Assembly: GCA_009692395.1 (NCBI GenBank)
Contig: SHZG01000004.1
Coordinates: 1 to 37,317 of the forward strand
Source of the DNA: Methylococcales bacterium
Lineage (GTDB): Bacteria > Pseudomonadota > Gammaproteobacteria > Methylococcales > Methylomonadaceae
Length of the DNA stretch: 37,317 nucleotides
Direction: 5' to 3'
Position 1 is the first letter of the stretch. The number at the start of each line of letters is the position of its first letter. Below are positions 16,915 through 24,468 of this stretch, one piece after another. The notes below the pieces were generated by a model. That model saw only the letters and a program-made list of their open reading frames with translations. It searched no databases and was not told the DNA's origin. The position numbers and the translations under genes are program-made.

Positions 16915-17203
16915 TTTTTGAGTTGATTAAAGTGGGGGTATAAAAAAGCAGGACAACAAGTTGACTAGTTTACAACAATTTGCGAGGCGTTCAGTAATTG
17001 ACAACGCCCAGCAGAATATCTGAAATCATAAAACCGTATCAAACACGTGCTGCACGGATTTTTTAGCCAGTTATCTGCCCATAATGGTGCAAAAATCATC
17101 TTTATTACAGCAATAATGACCCGCTTAGTAGATTTATGCTTGAATTACACTACTATTGGCATTATGTTAGTGTCATATAACATATTTTTGTGTAGCAGTG
17201 ACT

Positions 17204-17527
17204 ATGTCTGATTTTGATCCACTTGATGATAACAGCGATGATTTAACCTTTAAAGATGCTAAGCCAACGCTACAAAGACCACCTTTATATAAAGTGATTT
17301 TGTTAAACGATGATTTTACGCCCATGGATTTTGTCATTGAAATTCTAATGGGTTTTTTTGCCATGCCTGAGGATAAAGCGACACAGGTTATGCTACAAAT
17401 ACATACACAAGGAGTCGGGGTATGCGGTACATATACTAAAGATGTAGCAGACACTAAAGTGGTTATAGTCAACGAATATTCGCACGAGCATCAGCATCCT
17501 CTGTTGTGCGCGATGGAAGAAGTATAG
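17204..17527 (+). CDS. clpS: ATP-dependent Clp protease adaptor ClpS
   Basis: Adaptor that hands N-degron substrates to ClpAP. It has an acidic flexible N-terminus (1-25), then the ClpS core: PPLYKVILLNDDFTPMDFVI, with the NDD substrate-pocket residues and gatekeeper Met, the IHTQGVGVCG helix, and a closing EHQHPLLCAMEEV. At 107 residues it matches E. coli ClpS (106). The ATG is preceded by an in-frame GTG two codons earlier (17198); I chose the ATG. It is followed 12 bases later by clpA. Confidence 0.96.
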   Translation: MSDFDPLDDNSDDLTFKDAKPTLQRPPLYKVILLNDDFTPMDFVIEILMGFFAMPEDKATQVMLQIHTQGVGVCGTYTKDVADTKVVIVNEYSHEHQHPLLCAMEEV

Positions 17528-17539
17528 AGTGGAGCATTT

Positions 17540-19801
17540 ATGTTAAGTAAAGAACTTGAAGTGACCTTAAACACCGCTTTTAAAAATGCGCGTGATAAAC
17601 GACACGAATTTATCACGGTAGAGCATTTGTTATTGGCATTGCTAGATAACGCGGCGGCTGAAACCATTATGAATGCGTGTGCGTGTAACATTAAAATGTT
17701 ACGCGGGCAGTTGACGCAATTTATTGACGAGACTATTTCCTATATTCCCGACGGTGTGCAACGGGAAACGCAGCCTACTTTAGGGTTTCAACGCGTATTA
17801 CAACGCGCTGTGTTTCATGTGCAGGCTTCTGATAAAAAGGAAGTGACAGGCGCGAGTTTATTTGTCGCCCTGTTCAGTGAGCAGGATTCTCATGCTGTTT
17901 ATTTGCTTAACAAACAAGATATAACACGCCTTGATGTGGTTAACTTTTTAGCGCATGGCACAACAAAAGCCGAGCAAGACCCTGATGCAGATGCGCGTGG
18001 CGCAGAGTCTGGGCACGCGGATGCAGAAAATTCAGGGAGTGACTTAGAAAAATACACCACTAATCTGAATGAAGAAGCACGGCAAGGTCGAATTGACCCG
18101 TTAATTGGTCGAGATTTAGAAGTTGAGCGCACCATTCAAACACTGTGCCGCCGCCGTAAAAATAACCCGTTATTAGTGGGTGAAGCGGGTGTGGGTAAAA
18201 CTGCTATTGCAGAAGGCCTAGCAAAAAGAATTGTCGAAGGCGATGTCCCTGAAATCCTGAAAAATAGTGTGATTTATTCGCTGGATTTAGGCGCGTTAGT
18301 CGCAGGCACTAAATACCGTGGCGACTTTGAAAAACGTCTAAAATCCTTAGTGACTAATCTAAAAAAAGAACCCGATTCGATTTTATTTATCGACGAAATT
18401 CATACCATTATTGGTGCAGGTTCAGCGTCAGGCGGTGTGATGGATGCATCCAATCTAATCAAACCCGTATTAGCCTCTGGGCAATTACGTTGTATCGGTT
18501 CAACCACTTATCAAGAATATCGTGGTATTTTTGAAAAAGACCACGCCTTAGCGCGTCGTTTTCAAAAAGTGGATGTGCTAGAGCCGTCTGTTGAAGATAC
18601 CATTTTGATTTTAAAAGGCTTAAAAACTCGTTTTGAACAACATCACGATGTTAAATACTCACCCGAAGCCTTACGCTTAGCCGCTGAATTATCTGATCGA
18701 TATATCACTGATAGGCATTTGCCTGACAAAGCCATTGATGTAATTGATGAGGCGGGCGCGAAACAACGCATGGCTTCCGAAGCCACCCGAAAACAGCTTA
18801 TTGAAGCCATTGATATAGAAGAAATCGTCTCTAAAATCGCTAGAGTTCCCGCTAAATCGGTATCCTCTAACGACATCGACAAATTAAGCAACTTAGAGAA
18901 AAATCTAAAAATGCTGGTGTTTGGTCAAGACGAAGCCATTTCTGCGTTAGCTTCAGCCATTAAATTATCCCGCGCTGGACTGCGAGATTCACAAAAAACC
19001 ATCGGTTCATTTATTTTTGCAGGCCCTACAGGCGTTGGCAAAACCGAAGTGACGCGTCAATTAGCAAAAGTGTTAGGCGTAGAATTAATTCGTTTTGATA
19101 TGTCCGAATACATGGAGCGGCATACCGTTTCACGACTCATCGGCGCACCCCCAGGTTATGTCGGTTTCGATCAGGGCGGTTTATTAACTGAACAAGTCAC
19201 TAAACATCCGCACGCCGTTTTATTATTAGACGAACTGGAAAAAGCCCATCCTGATATTTTTAACTTGCTACTGCAAGTCATGGATCATGGCTCTTTAACC
19301 GACAATAATGGACGCAAAGCTGATTTTCGTAACATTATTTTAGTGATGACGACCAACGCAGGCGCAGAAGAAGGCAGTCGCGCCTCCATTGGCTTTACCT
19401 CTCAAGACCACGCCACTGACAGCTTAAAAGTCATTGAAAAAGGCTTTTCTCCTGAATTCCGAAACCGTTTAGATGCCATTATTCAATTCAAACCATTGGA
19501 TCTTGCTATTGTGGGGTATGTAGTCGATAAATTCATTTTTGAATTAGAAGCACTGCTAAGCGATAAACAAGTCACCCTTTCTTTAGATACCGAAGCCCGT
19601 TTATGGTTAGCTGAACACGGCTGCGACCCAAAAATGGGTGCTAGACCGATGGCGCGATTAATCCAAGAGAAAATTAAAAAACCTCTGGCTAATGACTTGC
19701 TATTTGGCAAACTCGCGCACGGCGGTCATGTAAGAATTTATGTGGAAAATAAAGAATTGGCTTTTGCTATAGCAAGCAAAGAATTGATTGTTTCTGAATA
19801 A
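17540..19801 (+). CDS. clpA: ATP-dependent Clp protease ATP-binding subunit ClpA
   Basis: Hexameric AAA+ unfoldase that feeds ClpP. It has an N-domain (1-140), a D1 ATPase with Walker A GEAGVGKT (214-221) and Walker B ILFIDE (281-286), then D2 with Walker A GPTGVGKT (495-502), pore loop GYVG (539-542) and the ClpP-docking IGF tripeptide in ASIGFTSQD. No ClpB-type coiled coil separates D1 and D2, and with clpS upstream and infA downstream it is ClpA rather than ClpB or ClpC. The length of 753 residues matches E. coli (758). A GGAG lies about 8 bases before the ATG. Confidence 0.97.
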   Translation: MLSKELEVTLNTAFKNARDKRHEFITVEHLLLALLDNAAAETIMNACACNIKMLRGQLTQFIDETISYIPDGVQRETQPTLGFQRVLQRAVFHVQASDKKEVTGASLFVALFSEQDSHAVYLLNKQDITRLDVVNFLAHGTTKAEQDPDADARGAESGHADAENSGSDLEKYTTNLNEEARQGRIDPLIGRDLEVERTIQTLCRRRKNNPLLVGEAGVGKTAIAEGLAKRIVEGDVPEILKNSVIYSLDLGALVAGTKYRGDFEKRLKSLVTNLKKEPDSILFIDEIHTIIGAGSASGGVMDASNLIKPVLASGQLRCIGSTTYQEYRGIFEKDHALARRFQKVDVLEPSVEDTILILKGLKTRFEQHHDVKYSPEALRLAAELSDRYITDRHLPDKAIDVIDEAGAKQRMASEATRKQLIEAIDIEEIVSKIARVPAKSVSSNDIDKLSNLEKNLKMLVFGQDEAISALASAIKLSRAGLRDSQKTIGSFIFAGPTGVGKTEVTRQLAKVLGVELIRFDMSEYMERHTVSRLIGAPPGYVGFDQGGLLTEQVTKHPHAVLLLDELEKAHPDIFNLLLQVMDHGSLTDNNGRKADFRNIILVMTTNAGAEEGSRASIGFTSQDHATDSLKVIEKGFSPEFRNRLDAIIQFKPLDLAIVGYVVDKFIFELEALLSDKQVTLSLDTEARLWLAEHGCDPKMGARPMARLIQEKIKKPLANDLLFGKLAHGGHVRIYVENKELAFAIASKELIVSE

Positions 19802-19816
19802 ATACTAGAACGTTCA

Positions 19817-19848
19817 CGTTAATTCCATCCATTAAGGTGGAATTAACG
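19817..19848. terminator. Hairpin between convergent clpA and infA
   Basis: A perfect 11-bp stem (CGTTAATTCCA / TGGAATTAACG) spans the infA stop codon, 16 bases past the clpA stop. Neither side has a T-run, so it is a shared transcript-end hairpin whose terminator activity is unproven. Confidence 0.45.
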
Positions 19849-20061
19849 CATACGGAAAGTGATACGACCTTTAGATAAATCGTAGGGTGTCATTTCAACT
19901 TTAACGCTGTCACCTGTCAAAATACGAATGTAATGTTTACGCATTTTTCCTGAGATATGTGCAGTAACAATATGCCCATTCTCCAGTTGTACGCGAAACA
20001 TAGTATTAGGAAGGGTATCAATTACCTTACCTTCCATTTCAATTTGGTCTTCTTTGGCCAT
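19843..20061 (-). CDS. infA: Translation initiation factor IF-1
   Basis: S1-like OB-fold protein of 72 residues, binding the 30S A site during initiation. The sequence MAKEDQIEMEGKVIDTLPN, then MFRVQLENGHIVTAHISGKMRKHYIRILTGD and the end KGRITFRMR is close to E. coli IF-1. An ATG five codons upstream (20076) is in frame, but the MAKED start gives the canonical length. The clpS-clpA-infA neighbourhood is standard in gammaproteobacteria. Confidence 0.97.
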   Translation of the reverse strand: MAKEDQIEMEGKVIDTLPNTMFRVQLENGHIVTAHISGKMRKHYIRILTGDSVKVEMTPYDLSKGRITFRMR

Positions 20062-20145
20062 TTGTGTGTAATCCAAGCAATTAAAAGTACCGATGATACC
20101 ACAAGCCTGATTTTAACAACAGAAGCGTATCATTTGAGTTTGACC

Positions 20146-21168
20146 TCAACGACTCAAAAACATAGCATCACCGTAACTAAAAAAGCGATAAGATTGTTCA
20201 ATCGCGTGCTGATACGCCGCCATAATGGGCTGATAACCCGCAAATGCAGACACCAACATTAATAAAGTTGACTCGGGTAAATGAAAGTTAGTTAGCAAAG
20301 CATCGACTGATTTAAATTCATAGCTAGGCGTGATAAATAAATCCGTATCGCCACAACCTGCTGTGAGCTGCCCGCTTTTAGAGGCAGATTCTAACGCTCT
20401 CACTGCGGTTGTACCGATGGCAATCACGCGTCCGCCACGCTCTCTTGTTTGCTGAACTGCATCAACAGTTGCCGCTGACACCGCAAAATATTCTTTGTGC
20501 ATTAAATGATCAGCCAAATTTTCTGCCCTTACAGGTTGAAAAGTGCCGCTACCAACGTGTAACGTCACAAACGCAGTGTGTATGCCTTTGGTGTTAATTT
20601 TTTCCAGTAATGCTTCATCAAAATGTAAACCAGCAGTCGGTGCAGCCACTGCTCCCGCTGTTTTAGCAAACACGGTTTGATAACGGGTTAAATCAGATTC
20701 ATCATCGGCTCGGGTAATATAAGGCGGCAAGGGAATATGCCCAATTTGCTCTAATAAACTCAGTAAACTACTTTCACCTTTAAATGCTAATTTAAATAAA
20801 TCATCTTCCCTGCCCTGTACTTCACAGCAATGCCCATTATCCAAGTCAATCAATGCGCCTTCTTTGGGTGATTTGCTGGCTCTAACGTGGGCTATCGCGT
20901 TATGCTCATCGAGTATGCGTTCAATTAAAATTTCAACTTTACCTCCGCTGAGTTTTTTACCAAATAACCGTGCAGGTATTACTTTAGTATCATTAAGAAC
21001 TAACAAATCATCCTTATTGATTAAATCAATAAAATTGGTAAATTGTCTGTCTACTATGTGCCCAGACTCTCGATTCATACACAATAAACGACTCGCATCG
21101 CGGTTTGGTAAGGGTTTTTGCGCAATTAACGCTTCGGGTAACACATAGTTAAAATCACTTTTTTTCAT
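20146..21168 (-). CDS. queA: S-adenosylmethionine:tRNA ribosyltransferase-isomerase
   Basis: Transfers and isomerises the ribose of SAM onto preQ1 in tRNA, giving epoxyqueuosine. Signatures: FNYVLPEALIAQKPLPNRDASRLL at the start, LVLNDTKVIPARLFG, TAGAVAAPTAGLHFDEALL, THLHVGSGTFxPVR-type block (here TLHVGSGTFQPVRAENL) and TNFHLPESTLLMLVSAF near the end. At 340 residues it is full length. tgt, its usual partner, is not in the window. The tRNA-Leu gene and its promoter lie just upstream in the opposite direction. Confidence 0.96.
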   Translation of the reverse strand: MKKSDFNYVLPEALIAQKPLPNRDASRLLCMNRESGHIVDRQFTNFIDLINKDDLLVLNDTKVIPARLFGKKLSGGKVEILIERILDEHNAIAHVRASKSPKEGALIDLDNGHCCEVQGREDDLFKLAFKGESSLLSLLEQIGHIPLPPYITRADDESDLTRYQTVFAKTAGAVAAPTAGLHFDEALLEKINTKGIHTAFVTLHVGSGTFQPVRAENLADHLMHKEYFAVSAATVDAVQQTRERGGRVIAIGTTAVRALESASKSGQLTAGCGDTDLFITPSYEFKSVDALLTNFHLPESTLLMLVSAFAGYQPIMAAYQHAIEQSYRFFSYGDAMFLSR

Positions 21169-21230
21169 AGTTTAGGTTCAAATTAAGCAGTTATTTTAAA
21201 AATAGACTAGCATTTTTAAGATGCTTTGCC

Positions 21231-21236
21231 TATAAT
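21231..21236 (+). promoter_or_regulatory. -10 element of the tRNA-Leu gene
   Basis: TATAAT ends 11 bases before the mature tRNA 5' end, which would put the start point about 5 bases upstream of it. The -35 region is A+T-rich and shows no good TTGACA. Confidence 0.5.
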
Positions 21237-21247
21237 GTCCGTTCTGT

Positions 21248-21334
21248 GCCGGGATGGCGGAACTGGTAGACGCGCCGGATTCAAAATCCGGTGATGGTGA
21301 CATCGTGCCGGTTCGATTCCGGCTCTCGGTACCA
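21248..21334 (+). tRNA. tRNA-Leu (anticodon CAA)
   Basis: An 87-nt class II tRNA with encoded CCA. The acceptor strand GCCGGGA pairs with TCTCGGT. The D-arm contains AACTGGTAGACGC. The anticodon stem CCGGA/TCCGG holds loop TTCAAAA with anticodon CAA, reading UUG. The long variable arm runs through TGATGGTGACATCG, and the T-arm has GGTTCGATTCC. Leucine identity follows from the anticodon, discriminator A and long variable arm. Confidence 0.95.
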
Positions 21335-21345
21335 AGAATAAAAAT

Positions 21346-21373
21346 AGGGATTACCATGTAATCCCTTTTTTTT
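21346..21373 (+). terminator. Intrinsic terminator of the tRNA-Leu transcript
   Basis: A 9-bp perfect stem (AGGGATTAC / GTAATCCCT, 3-base loop) runs directly into eight T residues. It begins 12 bases after the tRNA CCA end. The remaining bases to 21491 hold nothing I recognise. Confidence 0.85.
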
Positions 21374-21491
21374 GCTCAAAATTTGCCGTCATAACCCTAT
21401 ACATACAGCATTATTCATATCAGATTTCCCCTGCTGACTTTAAGCGGCTCGCATTCGCAACATTAACTGACGTACTCACCAACAAAAATTT

Positions 21492-22214
21492 ATGACTGAT
21501 TTATTTAATACATGGGGAAACTTTTTTTTCCATACCCGCAATTACCTATTTCCTGCCTTTATTTTAATACTGCTACTTATATGGCCGCCTGTCGCGTTAA
21601 CTGATGCTGCAAGTTGTTTTGTCATGACAGCGGGTTTATTAATAGTTACTTTAGGACAGATATTTCGTATTACTACTATTGGCTTAGATTACATCGTGCG
21701 CGGTGGACGCAATAGACGTATTTATGCCGAAGACTTAGTCACAGGTGGTCTGTTTTCCCATTGTAGAAATCCGTTATATGTTGGCAATCTTCTGATTGCG
21801 ATTGGTTATTTATTTGTTGCAGGTAACTGGGGCAGTATTATTGTCGGCTCATTGTCTTTTTTGGCGATTTATCGCTTAATCGTTCACAGTGAAGAAACGT
21901 TTTTAGGTGAAAAGTTTGGTCAAGCCTACGCTGATTTTTGTAACGATGTGCCGCGCTGGATACCTAACCTGACAGGTTTTTCAGACACGGTCAAAGGCTA
22001 CCAATTCGATTGGCCTGCGGTTGCGGTTAAAGATGGCGGTACTATCTTTATGTCCGTCATGGTGCCTGTGGGTTTAATCGCGTGGAAACTGAATTTAGCC
22101 AATCAATTGAGCAACTACCAAACTGTGTTAATCATCATCACTGTCATTATGGTGTGTGCTTTCTTAACCATGCGGTTTTTGAAAAAATCAGGTCGCTTAA
22201 AATCCATGCGCTAA
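21492..22214 (+). CDS. ICMT/PEMT-like integral membrane methyltransferase
   Basis: A 240-residue protein with about five to six membrane segments (19-35, 41-60, 100-128, 184-205, 213-230). It carries the isoprenylcysteine carboxyl methyltransferase / phospholipid methyltransferase signature: CRNPLYVGNLL at 91-101 (the family has an (H/C)P-x-Y core), then SEETFLGEKFGQAYADF at 133-149 and VPRWIP at 153-158, which build the SAM pocket. Bacterial members are broad in substrate (lipids, isoprenoids, small thiols), so the substrate is unknown. It precedes an ASST-like gene and waaF on the same strand, which hints at an envelope role only by association. Confidence 0.75.
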   Translation: MTDLFNTWGNFFFHTRNYLFPAFILILLLIWPPVALTDAASCFVMTAGLLIVTLGQIFRITTIGLDYIVRGGRNRRIYAEDLVTGGLFSHCRNPLYVGNLLIAIGYLFVAGNWGSIIVGSLSFLAIYRLIVHSEETFLGEKFGQAYADFCNDVPRWIPNLTGFSDTVKGYQFDWPAVAVKDGGTIFMSVMVPVGLIAWKLNLANQLSNYQTVLIIITVIMVCAFLTMRFLKKSGRLKSMR

Positions 22215-22231
22215 ATCATCACCGTAGGTCT

Positions 22232-22263
22232 GGTTAGCTGTGAGCTTGTCGAACAGCGTAACC
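22232..22263. repeat. REP-like palindrome, second copy of TGAGCTTGTCGAA core
   Basis: The arms GGTTAGCTGT and ACAGCGTAACC enclose a GAGCTTGTCGA core shared with 13174-13192. It sits in the 94-base gap before the ASST-like gene and overlaps an in-frame N-terminal extension of it, one reason to prefer the later start. Confidence 0.55.
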
Positions 22264-22308
22264 CGACACTTCCTCCGATTTTACTTACAACACAACCGAG
22301 CAAACAGC

Positions 22309-23301
22309 ATGAAATTCGTCGTCTCCTACCCGCAAACCAACTGGGATTATGTCAAGTTTAGATTAAACCGCATCATTCGTGGCAAAGATAAATCCAACGA
22401 TGTATTCAGAGGTTTACCTGGTGGCAAACTGGAATTATTTGAACATAACGGCGAACTAGGTGGCATTACATCACTGGGTGAAATTTATCCTATTAAACCG
22501 TTTGGAATGCAGTATGTCGCAGGTGAAGGTTTATATTTCATTACAGGTTTACCGTGTAGTGAAGAAAGTGTTTCAGGTGATGAACACATTGCCCGCATGA
22601 ATGATAATGGCGAGATTGATTTAGAAATTCGCAGCCCATTACTCACCCAAGTGCGCTCACTGCGCCGCACTGAAAACGGTTTAATGGTCACTGCCAGCGG
22701 TGTCGATGCCATTTTAGAATTTGATTTATCTGGTGCATTAATCTGGTCATGGTGGGCAACTGAACACGGTTACGATCAAGCCTACGGTGGTAGCGGTACA
22801 CGCGTGATTGATAAAACTATAGATCATCGCCTAAAAAATTACCCCGGCCGTTTGCAAACCACACACATGAATTCGGCGATTGTTGACCCTTACGATTCAT
22901 CAAAAGTGCTGACGATTTTATTTTATCAAGGCAAAGTCGCGCGTATTGATAGAAACACCTTAGCGCATGAAATTGTTATCAGTGATTTAAACGGCGCACA
23001 TCATATCCACCCCCATTCAGGCGGTTATATGCTGTCCAACTCGCGCCAAGGGGAAGTATTATTATTCGATAAAGACTTCAATTTGACTGAGCGCATTGCA
23101 GGCACGAACCAATATTTCCCTGTGAAATGGGTACAAGATGCCATTGAAACCCCGTTCAGCACGCACCTTATCGCCGATTGCAATACCTTTAAATTGCGGG
23201 AACGCGACAGAACTGGCAACGAAAAAAGCCATAACACCAAAATGCCTAATCGCGTGTTCCAAATTGAACCTGTCGCAGACAGCTTCAACTTTAAAAAATA
23301 A
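22309..23301 (+). CDS. Arylsulfotransferase-like beta-propeller protein
   Basis: A 330-residue protein starting MKFVVSYPQTNWDYVKF. Repeating blade-like units can be read (GGKLELFEHNGELG, HIARMNDNGEIDLEIR, AILEFDLSGALIWSW, GKVARIDRNTLAHEIV, GEVLLFDKDFNLTERI), each with a strand-turn-strand and a D/N-G turn. The conserved HMNSAIVDP (186-194) and NGAHHIHPHSGGYMLSNS (228-245) resemble the ASST / Arylsulfotran family histidine blocks. I see no signal peptide, so it may be cytoplasmic or exported otherwise. An in-frame ATG at 22240 would read through the REP-like repeat and is rejected. The family call is moderate; sulfotransferase activity is not shown. It ends 14 bases before waaF. Confidence 0.6.
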   Translation: MKFVVSYPQTNWDYVKFRLNRIIRGKDKSNDVFRGLPGGKLELFEHNGELGGITSLGEIYPIKPFGMQYVAGEGLYFITGLPCSEESVSGDEHIARMNDNGEIDLEIRSPLLTQVRSLRRTENGLMVTASGVDAILEFDLSGALIWSWWATEHGYDQAYGGSGTRVIDKTIDHRLKNYPGRLQTTHMNSAIVDPYDSSKVLTILFYQGKVARIDRNTLAHEIVISDLNGAHHIHPHSGGYMLSNSRQGEVLLFDKDFNLTERIAGTNQYFPVKWVQDAIETPFSTHLIADCNTFKLRERDRTGNEKSHNTKMPNRVFQIEPVADSFNFKK

Positions 23302-23315
23302 CACTCGGCTGTAAC

Positions 23316-24320
23316 GTGCGTATTTTAATTGTCGGAGCTTCTTGGGTGGGTGATATGGTTATGGCACAAAGCCTGTTTATCACCCTGAAGCAACAACACC
23401 CAGACTGCCAGATTGATGTCCTTGCTCCACCGTGGACACTGGCATTATTGGCACAGATGCCCGAAGTGTCTTTGGCAATTGAAATGCCATCGGTGCGTAA
23501 TAAACTGGGCTTAATGATGCGTATCAAGCTGGGTAGACAGTTACGCGACCATCATTATGACCAAGCAATTTTACTGCCCAACACTTGGAAATCGGCATTA
23601 ACGCCATTTTTTGCTAACATTCCCGTCAGAACAGGTTATGTGGGTGAATGTCGTTGGGGTTTGCTCAACGATGTGCGCCGTTTGGATAAAACCATCTTAA
23701 CCAAAACCGTACAACGTTTTGTCGCGCTTGCTTTGCCTGCAACGTTTCAAGGTGTACCCGACTGCCCTGCCCCTGTCTTTAATATCAATTCAGAACACCA
23801 GCAACAACTCATTACAAAATACGCGCTACCCACAGACCGAAAAATTTTAGCCCTGTGTGCAGGTGCAGAATACGGCGAAGCCAAACGCTGGCCTGTCACC
23901 CATTACGCCGCCGTAGCCCGACAAAAAATCAGCGAAGGTTGGCAAGTCTGGTTGTTAGGTTCGCCAAAAGATAAAGCGGCGGCGGCTGATATTAATCGCC
24001 TTGCTGGTAATGGCTGTGTCGATTTTAGCGGCAAAACCAGCATGACGGACGCAGTCGATTTATTATCGTTAGCTGATGTCGTTATCAGCAATGACTCAGG
24101 TTTAATGCACGTTGCCAGTGCCTTAAATAAAAATCTCATTGCCATTTATGGCTCTTCTGATCCCAACTTCACTCCACCTTTAAGCAACAAAGCCAACATC
24201 ATTTATTTAGGCTTACCTTGCTCTCCGTGTTTTAAACGTGACTGCCCATTAGGGCATACCCGCTGTTTAACAGAGATAAGTGCAGAGTATGTTTTATCTC
24301 ATATAGCCAAAGCACAATAA
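23316..24320 (+). CDS. waaF: ADP-heptose:LPS heptosyltransferase II
   Basis: GT9-family enzyme that adds the second heptose to the LPS inner core. Signatures: ILIVGASWVGDMVMAQSLF at the start (GPSWVGDM in E. coli), LPNTWKSALTPFFANIPVRTGY, GLLNDVRRLD, CAGAEYGEAKRWP (nucleotide-sugar site) and SNDSGLMHVASAL near 255-268. The length of 334 residues is close to E. coli WaaF (348). The start codon is GTG at 23316. The hairpin repeat after the stop (24326-24352) may end the transcript. Confidence 0.93.
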   Translation: MRILIVGASWVGDMVMAQSLFITLKQQHPDCQIDVLAPPWTLALLAQMPEVSLAIEMPSVRNKLGLMMRIKLGRQLRDHHYDQAILLPNTWKSALTPFFANIPVRTGYVGECRWGLLNDVRRLDKTILTKTVQRFVALALPATFQGVPDCPAPVFNINSEHQQQLITKYALPTDRKILALCAGAEYGEAKRWPVTHYAAVARQKISEGWQVWLLGSPKDKAAAADINRLAGNGCVDFSGKTSMTDAVDLLSLADVVISNDSGLMHVASALNKNLIAIYGSSDPNFTPPLSNKANIIYLGLPCSPCFKRDCPLGHTRCLTEISAEYVLSHIAKAQ

Positions 24321-24325
24321 AATGA

Positions 24326-24352
24326 TGTAGGTGCGACAAATTCGCACCTACA
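24326..24352. repeat. GTAGGTGCGA palindrome
   Basis: A perfect 11-bp stem (TGTAGGTGCGA / TCGCACCTACA) with a 5-base loop, six bases after waaF, followed by AAATTTT. A shorter relative (GGTGCAGAT / ATCTGCACC, then TAC) is at 33140-33159. Either a dispersed palindrome used as a terminator or a chance match of two hairpins. Confidence 0.6.
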
Positions 24353-24398
24353 AAATTTTCGTGGACAATGCGTAACATCGGTTTTTAAAATCAAGGAT

Positions 24399-24407
24399 TG
24401 CTATAAT
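24399..24407 (+). promoter_or_regulatory. Extended -10 promoter of yajR
   Basis: TGCTATAAT fits the extended -10 consensus (TGnTATAAT), which tolerates the weak -35 seen here. Transcription would begin near 24414, leaving a 55-nt leader before the TTG start. Confidence 0.5.
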
Positions 24408-24454
24408 GAACCCCTCAGCGTTTATCGTTACACGCTCAATATAAAATCCTAGAT

Positions 24455-24460
24455 AGGAGG
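24455..24460 (+). promoter_or_regulatory. Ribosome binding site that sets the TTG start of yajR
   Basis: A perfect AGGAGG ends 8 bases before TTG at 24469. The first in-frame ATG (24499) is 38 bases away, so the TTG is the likely start. Confidence 0.75.
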
Positions 24461-24468
24461 AATCGGTT

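Noticed and set aside
17040..17066. CGTGCTGCACG followed by a T-run between pip and clpS, as a terminator
   Set aside because: The stem is only four base pairs and no plus-strand gene ends nearby.
19957..20262. Plus-strand frame opposite infA and the end of queA
   Set aside because: Crosses two conserved genes antisense, with no domain match.
23025..23288. Overlapping minus-strand frames opposite the ASST-like gene
   Set aside because: No start signals and no homology; the sense frame has repeated blade-like units.
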